Shown here piece after piece: positions 19,812-30,171 of a stretch of 64,000 nt of DNA. The notes below the pieces were generated by a model. The model did not search any database. It was given only the letters and a program-made list of their open reading frames with translations, and was not told the DNA's origin. The stretch is taken from assembly GCA_963210315.1 (NCBI GenBank), contig OY723258.1, positions 1,550,001 to 1,614,000 of the forward strand, in the 5' to 3' direction. Source of the DNA: Rhynchopus euleeides (Eukaryota > Euglenozoa > Diplonemea > Diplonemida > Diplonemidae). The position numbers and the translations under genes are program-made. How positions within the stretch are numbered: the stretch's first letter is position 1; each line of letters opens with the position of its first letter.

Positions 19812-20110
19812 GTGTAGCGTGTGTCTGCCCGTCTAGTAACCGCAGCAAGTCCTTGGGCTGTTTCAGCTGTGGCATATCAGGGGGTTCGTCGGAATAACGG
19901 TCCTGAAAGCCGTTTTTTGGGGTTTTCCTCCAGCACCCGAGTATGGCGCGAGCGGGAGGAATCGTGGAAGGAACCCATTTGGTACAAGACCAAGGGCCCC
20001 ACACTGGGGAGGAGGGACATTGGGTACCATTTTTAGCTGGAAAAAAGCGGGGATGAATCGGGGATTTTTGGCTGGGAAGACCGGGGATTAAAAATACACC
20101 TGGTAGCAAC

Positions 20111-20569
20111 AGGCAGTAGTGACAACCACTGCCGCAGTGCCTTGCAAATAATCACACACGAGCTCGCTCTGAAACTGATGCTGAACCACAAAGTGTTCGC
20201 GGCGGATCAAGAAAAAACCAGATGTGAGATCGCCCGTCAAGAGGAGTGCATTCGCAAACGTAATGCTTGAACTGAACAGTCGCAGGGTTACCCTATCGCA
20301 TTCGCTTGATATTTTGGATAGCTGCTTGGGATTTTTATTTGCACCCATACCGGGGATGTCACGAACCGTGCCATCATCACACACCAATTCGACTCACCAC
20401 ACAGTTGCGAACATCTGACTCGGCGTGTGCCTGCGGGCTCCACCTATAGTCCACCCTTCACTGCATGCCACACATTGCCTCGCAGGTGACAGGGAGGTGC
20501 CGGCTCGCCACGCGTGTGCTGGCAGGCCGGTGAGTCCTATCGTGGGGGTGGGGGGTGCCCACCGGCAGC
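20111..20569. other. Intergenic region before the PH-UBA gene
   Basis: No gene is seen. A TCGCAG at 20480-20485 after a moderately pyrimidine-rich stretch could be a splice acceptor for the gene starting at 20570; this is weak. Confidence 0.35.
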
Positions 20570-23011
20570 ATGTATGGGTATCTGAAGCTGAAGGTGAACC
20601 CCTTGCAATGGCGCCTGCAGTTTCTATTCATCATCGACAAGAAGAAGGTGGTGCGCATTTCCGACAGCCCCTGCAGCAAGCACCCGAAGATTGTGAAGAT
20701 CATCCTGTGCGAGCTGCAGCTCGAGAAGTTCGACACAGACTTCAGCCTCTGCGACACGAAGAACAAAATCACATACATCTTCCGCGCATCCTCCGCAGAG
20801 GTCTGCGGGATGTGGTTCGCACATCTCAAAATGCTGAAGCAGGGGATCGACCCGGCGCAGTTCATGGCCATGACAAAGCGTATCCGGTTCAACCCCGCCA
20901 TCACGACGCTCCCTTTTGCTGTCCTGCAGAAGCTCAAAGCCGCGGAGGACGCAGAGGCTGATGAGCGCGGCCGATTCGCCTCCATCGAACACCAGGTCCG
21001 CTCCGAAATCCTCCTCGAACTCTCTGACTGCGTCTACCTCACGCAGCGCACCGAGCGCAAGATGCAGCTGGTGGAGATGGGTTTCGGATGTGATCTCTCT
21101 GCAGACTCTCTCGTCCACACCTCTGGCGACGTGCAGGCCGCAGTGGACATGCTCGCATTGGGTGAGACCGGCGCCCTGGCATACCGCGGCCTCCACACAA
21201 AACTTCTCAAACTCCTCCGCATGGGCTACCGCGGGCGCGACGCGGAAGCCGCGCTGCAGGCCTGCAACGGCGACCTCGACAGGGCGGAGTCCCGCCTCAA
21301 AGACATGCTCAGCGACACCCAGAGCCCGAGGCACACCCTGGATGACCCTGTCCAGGGCATCGACTCCCCGGTGGGCCCCGCCCTGAAGCGCGTCTCGCTG
21401 GTGGGAGACGTGCCCCGCTTCGACGACAGGGCAGCCCCAGGGGAGGGCGCTGCCCAGGCAGCGGGTGCGCCCGCGCCACCGGGGGACATCGTGCACTACG
21501 CCGGGAGTTTCCTCGAGCTGCACGAGACCCTCTCCCCGCACAAGGTGCACTCCAAGGGGGCGGCGGCGGCTCCGCCGCCCTCGTTGTCGCCGTCGCTCTC
21601 GGGGCCTGGCGGAGATGGGGTGTCCCCATCATCGGGTGTTGCGGGGGCAACAGCAGCCGCTGCCGCTGACGCGGCGCCTGCAGACCAGCAGGATCCGGCA
21701 GAGGTGGCGGGTGAGGAAGACGCCCTTTCCTCCTCGGCACTCCTCGCGCGGATCAACGCTGATGCGAGCGAGCAGCTGCCGAAGTCGCCGGTGCGCCGGG
21801 AGCTGTCCCCTGATGGGGAGCAGGGTGCGGCGGCGGCGGCGGTGGAGGAGGAGGCGGAGGAGGAGGTGGAGGCGTGCCCTGTTGTGGCGGCCGCGGGTGG
21901 CGTGGAAGGGGAGGGTGCTGCCGGCGACTGCGACGGGGGCAGCGCGGACAGCATCCCCTACATGGGGCAGGAGGTGGGGGTGTCGGCGGAGGTTGGCGAG
22001 CCTGCTGGTGGCGTGCAGGAGGGGGGGGCTGAGGCGGCTGCGGAGGAGGAGGAGGAGGAGCCCCGGCCTGAGGTTGGCGGTGTGGTTGAGCCTGAGGCAG
22101 TTGCTCCGCCCCAGCCCGAGGCTGAGGAGGTTGCAGTTGCTGCAGCGGTTGCCGAGCCCCAGCCTGAGTCTGCGGCTGAGCTTCAGCCTGAAGCAGCTCC
22201 TGAGTCCCAACCTGAGGCTGGGGCTGATGCTGCGGTTGCCGAGTCCCAGCCTGAGGCTAAGACGGTTGAGGCGGGGGTTGAAGATGAAGTTGCCGAGCCC
22301 CAGCCCGAGGCTGAAGCAGACGTTGCGGCTGAGCTTCAGGCTGAAGCAGCTGTTGAGCCCCAACCTGAGCCTGAGGCAGCTGCCGTTGCTGAGGCCCAGC
22401 CTGAACCTGTTGCTGAGCCCCAGCCCGAGCCTGAGGCAGTTGCCAAGTCAGTTACCGAGGCCCAGCCGGAAGCAGTTGCCGTGCCCCAACCTGAGCCTGA
22501 GGCAGCTGCCGTTGCCGAGGCCCAGCCCGAGCCTGAGGCAGTTGCAGTTGTTGAGGCTGATGGTGAAACAGTTGCCGAGCCCCAGCCTGCAGCTGAGACA
22601 GTTGCCGAGCCTGAGGCCAATGCTGAGGCAGAGGAGCCTGAGGCAGCAGTCGCAGCTGCTGATGCTGATGCCGACACCAACACCAACACCGCTGCCCCTG
22701 GGACAGGGGTGTCCGACGCTGCTGGTGACGGCGAGCCCGCAGCCGCACCTGCAGCAGATGCCGCTGCACCGCAGGCGACCCCCCAGCCCCTGGAGGGGGA
22801 GTCTGCGGATGCGACTGCAGAACCCACACCGGCGCCTGCGGCAGTGGCCCCCACCACAGCTGGCGGGGAGGCATCGCCGTCACCCACCACCCCACCTGCG
22901 GATGAAGCCTCCCCGGCGGTGAGCACCACTGCCTCGCCCGAGGGGGGTGAAGATCCAGCGCCGCTTGCTGACACCCCTGCACCTGAGGCCCCAGCGCCAA
23001 GCGAAAGTTAG
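20570..23011 (+). CDS. PH domain, two UBA-like domains and long acidic Ala/Gln/Pro/Glu tail
   Basis: The protein is 813 residues from the ATG at 20570; an in-frame GTG at 20555 is less likely. Residues 1 to about 95 read as a PH domain: YGYLKLKV opening strand, FLFIIDKKKVVRISDSPCSK, the DTDFSLCDTKNKITYIFRA strands, and a C-terminal helix with the near-invariant Trp (VCGMWFAHLKML). Two UBA-like helix bundles follow, each with the Met-Gly-Phe/Tyr loop: LVEMGF at residues 167-172 and LLRMGY at 215-220. From about residue 250 to the end it is low complexity, with Glu-Pro-Gln-Pro-Glu repeats at about 500-690 and a Pro/Ala/Thr tail. PH domains bind phosphoinositides or proteins and UBA domains bind ubiquitin, so a membrane-associated adaptor for ubiquitylated cargo is a reasonable inference; no catalytic motif is present. 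Confidence 0.82.
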   Translation: MYGYLKLKVNPLQWRLQFLFIIDKKKVVRISDSPCSKHPKIVKIILCELQLEKFDTDFSLCDTKNKITYIFRASSAEVCGMWFAHLKMLKQGIDPAQFMAMTKRIRFNPAITTLPFAVLQKLKAAEDAEADERGRFASIEHQVRSEILLELSDCVYLTQRTERKMQLVEMGFGCDLSADSLVHTSGDVQAAVDMLALGETGALAYRGLHTKLLKLLRMGYRGRDAEAALQACNGDLDRAESRLKDMLSDTQSPRHTLDDPVQGIDSPVGPALKRVSLVGDVPRFDDRAAPGEGAAQAAGAPAPPGDIVHYAGSFLELHETLSPHKVHSKGAAAAPPPSLSPSLSGPGGDGVSPSSGVAGATAAAAADAAPADQQDPAEVAGEEDALSSSALLARINADASEQLPKSPVRRELSPDGEQGAAAAAVEEEAEEEVEACPVVAAAGGVEGEGAAGDCDGGSADSIPYMGQEVGVSAEVGEPAGGVQEGGAEAAAEEEEEEPRPEVGGVVEPEAVAPPQPEAEEVAVAAAVAEPQPESAAELQPEAAPESQPEAGADAAVAESQPEAKTVEAGVEDEVAEPQPEAEADVAAELQAEAAVEPQPEPEAAAVAEAQPEPVAEPQPEPEAVAKSVTEAQPEAVAVPQPEPEAAAVAEAQPEPEAVAVVEADGETVAEPQPAAETVAEPEANAEAEEPEAAVAAADADADTNTNTAAPGTGVSDAAGDGEPAAAPAADAAAPQATPQPLEGESADATAEPTPAPAAVAPTTAGGEASPSPTTPPADEASPAVSTTASPEGGEDPAPLADTPAPEAPAPSES

Positions 23012-23312
23012 AGCGAGTTCGTGGGGTGTGGGGTGTGTATATATAATTATGTTAGAGCAGCCCCCCGACCATTCACCGGTGCAGAAGCTGTAAAACAAAG
23101 GCGCGGGGGTGGGTGCTGGCGAGAGGGTGGGGGTATGGGGCGCGTGGGGCAGCGCGTCAGAGTCCGCTCGGTGCAACCTGCACTGAACAGAAGAATGCCG
23201 TGTGTGTGTGTGTGTGCGGCATGTGTATCAAGAGAGACCCACAAAGTGCTCATCAGCCGTGAAGGCCACCCACAAAATGGCACGGCAGAGACGGGGGCAA
23301 TTGATAAATGTG

Positions 23313-23362
<50 letters not shown>

Positions 23363-25898
23363 CACACAGTGTGTCTCTCGCAGTGGAAATCACACCAAGC
23401 AGCAACAAGGGGAGGAGGGGGGGTTAGGAGGGGGAGGGGAGGAGGAGGGGGGGGGGTGCTCAGTGTCCTGCACTGCAAATAAAATGATTCACGTGTGTGT
23501 GTCAGTGGAGGCAGCATCAGAGTTCGCTCGGTGCAGCTTACACTAGGCAATAAGGTTAGCGTGCGTGTGTCCCTTCCCCCCCCCGGCCCCCCCTCCTCCC
23601 CTTCTCCCTCCCCCCCTTCGAGTCAGTGGAGGTGCATTTTTGCACTCGCTCAATGTGACCTCCAGGTGTGTGTGTGTGTGTCGGTCGGGATACAGTCCAA
23701 CACCCGACGGCCGCAGTCGTGTACACATGGATGATGCTGTGAGTGCGGACCCCCCTCCACACCCGGACCCCCACCCCCAAACCACCCTACGTATTTCACG
23801 CGTGCTTCTGTGTGCCCGGTGGGGTGTCTGCTTGTCATCTGTTCTGTTGAGTCGCCCGATCGGGATCTGCCGGCTGTTTCTCCCCCATCCCCCCGACCTC
23901 CTCATCCAGCACAGCCTCCTCCTCGCCTGGAGCGCACAGCACCTCCTGGTGGGCCGGAAACGGCGATTCTTACCGCAACAGGAGGGCTCCTCGAGTGAAT
24001 CTCAAGAGAACGGGGGTGGGGTGGGGGGGGGGGGGTGTGGGGAGGTCGCCTTGACAAGAGCACCCGCTACCTCCACCCCCATTCGTGACACCTGTCTGCC
24101 CCCGCCCTCTACCTTTGCAGTGCGTTGCACTGGCAAGCGGCAGCGGACTGCCTGGTGCCATGATATCTGTCTGAGGGGGTGGGGTGGGGAGGGGTCTGTT
24201 GTATATACGTTCAGATTAAGTGCCAAGCTCCTCGGGGGGGGGGGGGTTCATTTTTTGCTTTGGTCGCCCGGATCTGCCTTTTTTATTCTTGCAGTTTCTG
24301 GGCAGGGTGTTTTTCTCTTATTATCGTGAAAGAGGGGCACGGGGGTCTCCCTCCAGCCCCCTCCCTTCCCTCGGCACGCCGGCACGCAGTGCGGCGAAGA
24401 GAGTGGGGGTGATGCCCCAGAGAAAGCGCTCGCCCGTTTGCCCCCCCTCCCCCCTCACAGGCTTGAAGACAGCAAACCCACTGTGGGGCAGACACGTGGC
24501 GACCCTTCTCTGTGCCAAACTCCTTTCCCTTCGCAGACAGAGGGAACAGGACTGGATGGGGTGGGCTGGGCCGGGTGTAGTGACGGTGCTGATCTGTCTT
24601 ATCTGTCAATTCGTATGTGTGTCGACAACTTGCCCTTTGGGTGGAGATGCTTTGCAAGGTAATGGCAAGAGGATGCCTGTTGGTTATATGTGTGTGCACT
24701 GCGTGATTGCAAGCTCTCCTCCAAAGATATTCGGGCTTAAATCATACGTCAGGGTGCGGGTGTGTGTAAGTGATGTCCAACCTTCTATTTGTTTGGCTGG
24801 GTAACGAGGATCCTTCCACGGATTGTTGCAGCTCCCCTTTTGCGTGTGTGTCTTCTTCCCCCCCCATCCCCCCTCCCCTCTAGATGATACTGCCAGAATG
24901 AAGGCAGCTATCCTGTTTGTTGCTTCCGGATATGGCGCACAAACACCAGCCTTGTCTTTTTTCGCCAGACAGGGCACTGCAAATGTCAGGAATAGGGGAG
25001 GGGGTGTAGGAATGCAGTGCGGTGTGACCACTGTGTTCAGCAACCTGTGAAAACCTCACGCAGCGCCATGTTTCTGTTTGGGCCGAGCCAGCCGAACTAA
25101 AGAAAACGTTAAAACGCAGTTGCTCCTGTTCCTAGCACCCCTCTCGAGGCTTCCGCTTTTGGCAATCGAACCGTTTCTTCTGCGGTAGGCGGCATGCCAA
25201 TCGCACTTCCCCATTTGACGTCATCCCTTGCCATTTCTGACTGGGATATTTCCATCATAAAATTCAGAAGAGCGGTGGGCGGGCGGGCGGGCGGGGGTGT
25301 CACGAATCATTCATATTCGTGGGAGGGGTGGGATGGGGGAGCAGGGGCATGTCTGCAGTTATGTTGTGCGATCCCGAGTGTCATTTTTTTCCCGTAAAAA
25401 TAATCACCCCCTTCTCGCCCCCAGCCCCTACCCCTTCCCCGTGTCGGAGGGCTGTCTCGGTAACAACCGCCTCCGTGTTATTCCTGGGGCACTTGGTTTG
25501 CCGAATAGGGCTCCTGCGTGTGCCGCCCCCGCACCCCCTCCCTTGAGGCCGACGGCTTTCTTCACTCCCTGTTCCTTCTTGCCCCGACCCCTTGGCAGAG
25601 GCTTGCCCGGCCTCCCACGCACACGCATCACGTATCGTCGGAACGACTGGTCACCCGACTGGCCGAAACGCATCACACGAGTTGTCGGCGAAGTGCTCCT
25701 ACAACTTGAAGGAAATGCACCAAGACGCACCGTTTTCCGGCACTGCAGCAAATCTCATCCGTGTGCCAGAGGCTCACTTGGTGTGTGTATGCAGAGGGGG
25801 TGCATCAGGCCTTGGTGTTCGTTGCGTTCCGACATTGCTGTGTTGTGTCGTGGTTTCGGGTTTCGGTTTGTTCGTCGCTGTCCTGCGCTGCTGCAAGT
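23012..25898. other. Intergenic region rich in G/C runs and TG repeats
   Basis: No gene is supported. It holds a (GT)n microsatellite, shorter GT runs near 23195-23215, 23490 and 23665-23680, G runs at 23415-23460, 24015-24040 and 24232-24247, and C-rich tracts at 23573-23615 and 24855-24885. The short proteins predicted on both strands are dominated by repeat-encoded Val/Cys, Pro/Ser or Gly/Arg runs. Confidence 0.55.
23315..23361. repeat. (GT)n microsatellite
   Basis: An uninterrupted GT run of about 23 units. It explains the Val-Cys and Thr-His ORFs on the two strands here. Confidence 0.95.
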
Positions 25899-26726
25899 TA
25901 CTGGGGGGGGTCAAATAATTGTAACCCCTACGATTATTTAGCGACGCGGTCTGTATAAATCGGGTGTCCCAAAATTTACAAATTTTCAACGGTGGTGAAT
26001 AATCGTAGGGGTTACGATTATTCACTTTTGGCAAAAATTTACCCGTTTTGCTGTTCAGAATGTCAATTGGTGGGGTGGGGGTGGGTGTGGGTCGCATTCT
26101 CGGCCTGTCTCACCGGCATTCCGTGCACACAGCAACAGCACCGGTGGAAACTGGCCATAGCACCCCGGTGGGCCACCAGGAGGGGAGGGACCCGGTGTGA
26201 GGCGCTTGAGTCATCCAGATGGGCACACGGTGGGGTCCGACACCCGATGTCGGACCCTGTGGGTTACCCGTTTTTTAGGTACCCTCCACACCCAGTGCGC
26301 GCTCGACCGTCGAATGGTTTTTCTGGTCCCGTGCACTTCCCTGCCTGCCACACCACCCCCTCGACCCCATCCCCAGCACCAGAGCGTCGTTGGCTGGCGT
26401 GCGCGGGGCACGCGTCGAATACCGATGACGGGGCCTGTGTTCCTGGGGCGCTGACGAGGTCCGAAGGGATTGACGCCTTGGCTCAGTCCTTACGTTTGGA
26501 TGAGGGCGTGGTTTTTGACGTAGCGGGAGCCCTCAAGAATACAGCACAGCTGCACCTGCTCTTGCGCCGTCTCCAGTTCGCATAGTCCCTTCGTATGACG
26601 GTGACTGGGAGCCCTGGCTGTCCCGATCTATTTCAATGACTGTATCAGTTTCCAGCCTAGTTCCCATGCTTGGGTGCTTGGATCGGGTGCACCCTTCGAG
26701 GTGGTACAGAGAATGCAAAGAGAGTC

Positions 26727-26780
26727 CACAGGGCGGAGCCCCCCAGCCGCCGGAGGCCACGGTAGTGGACATCTGTTCCT
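26727..26780 (-). repeat. Dispersed GC-hairpin repeat, copy 6
   Basis: This copy is on the complementary strand: hairpin core, then GCCGGAGGCCACGGTAGTGG, then ACATCTGTTCC. Confidence 0.85.
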
Positions 26781-27179
26781 TGTGGGGACTGTGTCCATCT
26801 TCCTGAGGTTGCGTATGGGCCACCCCAGAATTTTGGTGCCCCCCCCCCCCTAGGCATACAGTGCAAACGATAATTATTATCGCATACGATAATTATTATC
26901 GTACTCCCATTATCGTATATTATCGTATACGATAATATACGATAATGGTGCGATAATTTTTTTGAGATTTTCGGAAAACCAGAAATCAGCCCAGAACACA
27001 TTGAAAAAGTGGTAAAAGTGGAGCCGGAAGCTGCCATTTTTGCTTCTTTGAATTATTGGTGACGGGGGGCTTCACTCAGAAGTGTAGAATGTCCCTCACA
27101 AATGGGTGGCAGACACAACACACATAGTGCCATGACATGCGCAGCACTATGTCTGTCTGGGGCATCCTGTCAATGAAGC

Positions 27180-27278
27180 TGGCACCGTTGGAAGAAGTTT
27201 CAGGCACAGGGGGGCGGAGAGGTTACAGGATACTGCCACGCACATCCGTGACACTCATTTGCGTGTGCGCTCTCGACC
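27180..27278 (+). repeat. Partial duplicate of transposase coding sequence in the 5' leader
   Basis: The stretch starting GGCACCGTTGGAAGAAGTTT matches 28551-28653 inside the transposase gene over about 100 bases with scattered mismatches and small gaps. It lies upstream of the ATG at 27347. Its presence makes the frame look open further upstream. Confidence 0.85.
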
Positions 27279-27346
27279 CGTGTGTCTATCGCTATGTTGT
27301 GACTGCATCGCCATCACCCTCCACAGGAAACACCAGGGATCAAAAA

Positions 27347-29674
27347 ATGTCTCGTCGTCGTAGGATAAAAGACGACACAACAACGGAGGATGACGCAGAG
27401 GAAGATGATGACGGCGATGACGAGGAAGAGGGCAGTGATGAGGACGAGCCGGACCAGAAACGCCGTCGCGTCACGGGGGGGAAGGACAAGAAGCCCTCAG
27501 CGAAAAAGGCGGCCGTGAAAAAGCCACCCCCAAAGAAGCCAGCAGCGAAGAAGCCAGCCCCCAAGAAGACAGCACCAAAGCCCGCGGGAAAATCGGAGAG
27601 CGCGCAGAAACGCCTGGACACGATAAAACTCAGAAAAACGGTGGAGGAAGCCGCAGACGAGGCTGCTGCCAAGAAGAGGATCTCCTTGGTAACAGCCAGG
27701 CAGCGGCTGCAGCAACTGGCGAGGTACGACGCCACAGTTGCTGCGGCCTACACGATCAAGTCGGTGGAGGACCTCCCGTTCGAAACTCGCACCATGCTGC
27801 TTGATGCAAACCCCCCCCGGACATTATCGGACGAAGTCCTGTGGTGCAACCTCTGTAGCATCGTCGTAAAGCATGCTGAATCGACAGTGGCAAAGAAACA
27901 CGTGACCGACACGAAGGCGCACCAGACCACATCGAAGGAAGCGCCAGTGCAGGCGGCCCCCTGTGTTTCAACCACGAAGAGCGATCCCACGACCACCGCA
28001 TCATTTCAAAAGGCATGGGCACTTGCCCTTGTGATTGCGGGGATCACGCCTCACCAGGCGTCTATCCTTGCGCTGCCGATGACCACCCCTCTGCCGAAGC
28101 CCCGGACGCTGCTGGGCAAGGCCCCGCTGTTCGTCGCGGAGATCCAGAAGAAGATCCGCGACTGCATCACCGGCCGGCCGGTGGCGTTGGGCGTTGATGG
28201 AACAGGCCTGCGGCATCTTGGCTTTGCCATCATGTCGGTCGTCGCCTACGTGGGAGGCAGGGGAGTGCTCCTCCTGTCGAAAGTGCGTGGTGACGGCGAG
28301 GTGCACAACGCAGAGGACGTCGGGGATGTGCTTGACGAGGTGCGGGAACTGTACGGCATTACCCGCAGTACAGTTGTCGCTGACTTCGGGTCGGTGAACG
28401 TCAAGGCGTTTGGCGACAAGAAGGAGGAGGGCATCTACTGCCTGGGCCACCACCTCAACGCAGCGTTGAAGCGAGCAGTGCGCCAGTCATACCCCCGGGC
28501 GTATGCCTTCTGCACGCTGGTGTCGCAGTTCTTCGGGTGCAAGTCGCGCCGGCACCGTTGGAAGAAGTTTCAGGCACAGGGGGCGGAGAGGATGCATGAT
28601 GCTGCAACGAACATCCGTGACACTCATTTGCGTGTGCGCACCGCTCTCGACCGCGGAGCGGTGCGTGCGCTCCGCAAGCTTCTCCCATCCGTGAACGTCA
28701 CAGATACCGATGCGGTGGTGCTGGAGCGGGCTGCCGCCTTTGTGGCGGAAACAGACGACACCCACGCCGCCAATGTGGAGGTGTCCAGCCCTCAGCAACC
28801 CGCCTCTACTTCGGACACTCGATGGGCAGCGATGTTCGACCTGACAGTCCACCTGCAGACCCGGTGTGCGATGCTGCTGCAGTTCGTCAGCGTGGAGATG
28901 GCGAGGAAGAAGAAGCCACTCACTCTCAGGCAGCTCTCTGAGCACATCCAGAAGGGAACATGGGAAGAGCACGTCAGCGAGACGGTGGCTGTGGCTGAGA
29001 TGGTGGAGCCGGTGCTGTGGCTCGTGCGATGGGTGCAGAACCCGGAAGCCCGTCTGGGGCACATCAAAGTGCGGACTATCACGGAGGAGTACCAGAAGGT
29101 GGTGACGAACACCAGTTATCCTGCTCCTATCCGCACCTTGCTGAAGGATGCCTGGGAGTCTTGGCCGTCGAAGGCGAGGTTCGAGATGGCGCTCATCTTC
29201 GACCCGGAAACCGTGCTGATGGCTGACTTCGACGACTTCCCCGACATCACAAACCAGCTGGTGTGGGCCGTGGATTTCCATGCCCTTGCTGACGACGAGT
29301 GCTGGGCGGAGTTCACACAGTACCTCAATGCCCCTGCCGAATCCCTGCAGACCGACACCCCGATTGCGTTCTGGCTGGAGAAGGGGAGGAAGCTGTTCCC
29401 CATCCTGGCGCCACATGTGGTGGCTTGGCTCCGCACGCCTGTGTCGGTCACACAGGTCGACAGTGTGTTTTCGACGGCAGAGTCCCGCAAGTCCAAGCGG
29501 GGGTCGAACATCTCGACGAAGACCTACGCGGATCGTCTGTTCTTGCAGCGGAACGGCGACCTCCTCGGCTACTTCGACAAGAGCAACCGGTTCGCAGAAG
29601 CCCTCGAAAGGGACTATGTCTCTGATGATTCCTCTGAGGAGGACGAATCCGAGACTGAGATGGATATCATTTAG
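27347..29674 (+). CDS. hAT superfamily transposase with CGGBP1/BED-like zinc finger
   Basis: The protein is 775 residues from the ATG at 27347, which follows a CCTCCACAG possible acceptor; the frame upstream is only the partial duplicate. Order of parts: acidic then Lys/Pro/Ala-rich basic N-terminus (1 to about 85, nuclear localisation and DNA contact likely); a BED-like finger with Cys167, Cys170, His185 and His192, spaced C-x2-C-x14-H-x6-H as in CGGBP1-type hAT proteins; an RNase H-like core with Asp284 (GVDGTG) and Asp346 (VVADFGSVN) as candidate catalytic Asp, then the Cys-x-x-His motif typical of hAT (Cys365, His368); an SDTRWAAMFDL insertion-domain segment; and the C-terminal dimerisation motif (FWLEKGRKLFPILAPHVVAW, then VFSTAES). 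Where the family has Ser-Glu-Arg before Val-Phe-Ser, this protein has Val-Asp-Ser, so the third acidic residue appears to be Asp705. It would excise and insert this transposon and probably mobilise related MITEs. Confidence 0.88.
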   Translation: MSRRRRIKDDTTTEDDAEEDDDGDDEEEGSDEDEPDQKRRRVTGGKDKKPSAKKAAVKKPPPKKPAAKKPAPKKTAPKPAGKSESAQKRLDTIKLRKTVEEAADEAAAKKRISLVTARQRLQQLARYDATVAAAYTIKSVEDLPFETRTMLLDANPPRTLSDEVLWCNLCSIVVKHAESTVAKKHVTDTKAHQTTSKEAPVQAAPCVSTTKSDPTTTASFQKAWALALVIAGITPHQASILALPMTTPLPKPRTLLGKAPLFVAEIQKKIRDCITGRPVALGVDGTGLRHLGFAIMSVVAYVGGRGVLLLSKVRGDGEVHNAEDVGDVLDEVRELYGITRSTVVADFGSVNVKAFGDKKEEGIYCLGHHLNAALKRAVRQSYPRAYAFCTLVSQFFGCKSRRHRWKKFQAQGAERMHDAATNIRDTHLRVRTALDRGAVRALRKLLPSVNVTDTDAVVLERAAAFVAETDDTHAANVEVSSPQQPASTSDTRWAAMFDLTVHLQTRCAMLLQFVSVEMARKKKPLTLRQLSEHIQKGTWEEHVSETVAVAEMVEPVLWLVRWVQNPEARLGHIKVRTITEEYQKVVTNTSYPAPIRTLLKDAWESWPSKARFEMALIFDPETVLMADFDDFPDITNQLVWAVDFHALADDECWAEFTQYLNAPAESLQTDTPIAFWLEKGRKLFPILAPHVVAWLRTPVSVTQVDSVFSTAESRKSKRGSNISTKTYADRLFLQRNGDLLGYFDKSNRFAEALERDYVSDDSSEEDESETEMDII

Positions 29675-30160
29675 AAGGGGGGATGGGGGGGGGGGGGCGG
29701 CGTGCCAGGTCGTCTGTCCGTGATGTGGTTCCTGTGCTGTTCGGTGGGCGGGTGGGGGGGGGGGATGACGAATTCTGTCTCGATGTCTGATGACATCGAG
29801 GGTGTTGAAGGGACTGGGGGGGGGGGGGCGATGAATCCTGATGACGGACGAGTATGTGAAGGAATCTGACGAGGGCAGTGGTGTTCAAGAATAGTGCAAC
29901 CCAGTAAGTATCGCATACGATAATCCCATTATCGTATACGACCGGATACGATAATTATTATCGTATGCGATAACATACGATAATGGGATTATCGTATGCG
30001 ATAATATACGATAATAATTATCGTATCCGTTCGTATACGATAATGGGATTATCGCATCATACGATAATGGATTATCGTATGCGATAATAAATTATCGTAT
30101 GCGATAATTTTCCGAAAATTATCGTATCTGGTATATGTGCGATAATAATTATCGTTTGCA
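29675..30160. repeat. hAT 3' region with subterminal CGATAAT palindrome array
   Basis: After the stop codon come about 230 bases with G runs, then from 29908 about 250 bases made of ATACGATAAT, TTATCGTAT and related words in both orientations. This fits a transposase binding array. The left end carries a shorter version (26865-26955). Confidence 0.85.
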
Positions 30161-30171
30161 CTGTATGCCTA

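Larger units (their letters stand above)
19413..20102. mobile_element. hAT-like non-autonomous element (690 bp)
   Basis: The ends are CAGGTGTATTT and its complement, flanked by a perfect 8-bp direct repeat GTAGCAAC (19405-19412 and 20103-20110). An 8-bp duplication with CAG-starting ends is the hAT signature. The left part has five or so tandem units of about 25 bases, a T run followed by CCAGCCAAAA (19455-19575). Two hairpin repeats lie inside it. No transposase is encoded. Confidence 0.85.
26855..30167 (+). mobile_element. Autonomous hAT transposon (3.3 kb)
   Basis: The ends are long inverted repeats starting CATACAGTGCAAACGATAAT and continuing with ATTATCG; both sides are flanked by CCTAGG (26849-26854 and 30168-30173). 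CCTAGG is itself a palindrome, so the boundary between target duplication and terminal repeat is ambiguous by a few bases; a clean 8-bp duplication counted from CAGTG is not present. Subterminal arrays of the word CGATAAT/ATTATCG occupy about 70 bases on the left and 250 on the right. The interior encodes one transposase on the + strand. Confidence 0.85.

Noticed and set aside
21465-22922. 485-residue Arg/Leu-rich ORF overlapping the PH-UBA gene
   Set aside because: Out-of-frame shadow of the Glu-Pro-Gln-Pro repeat region.
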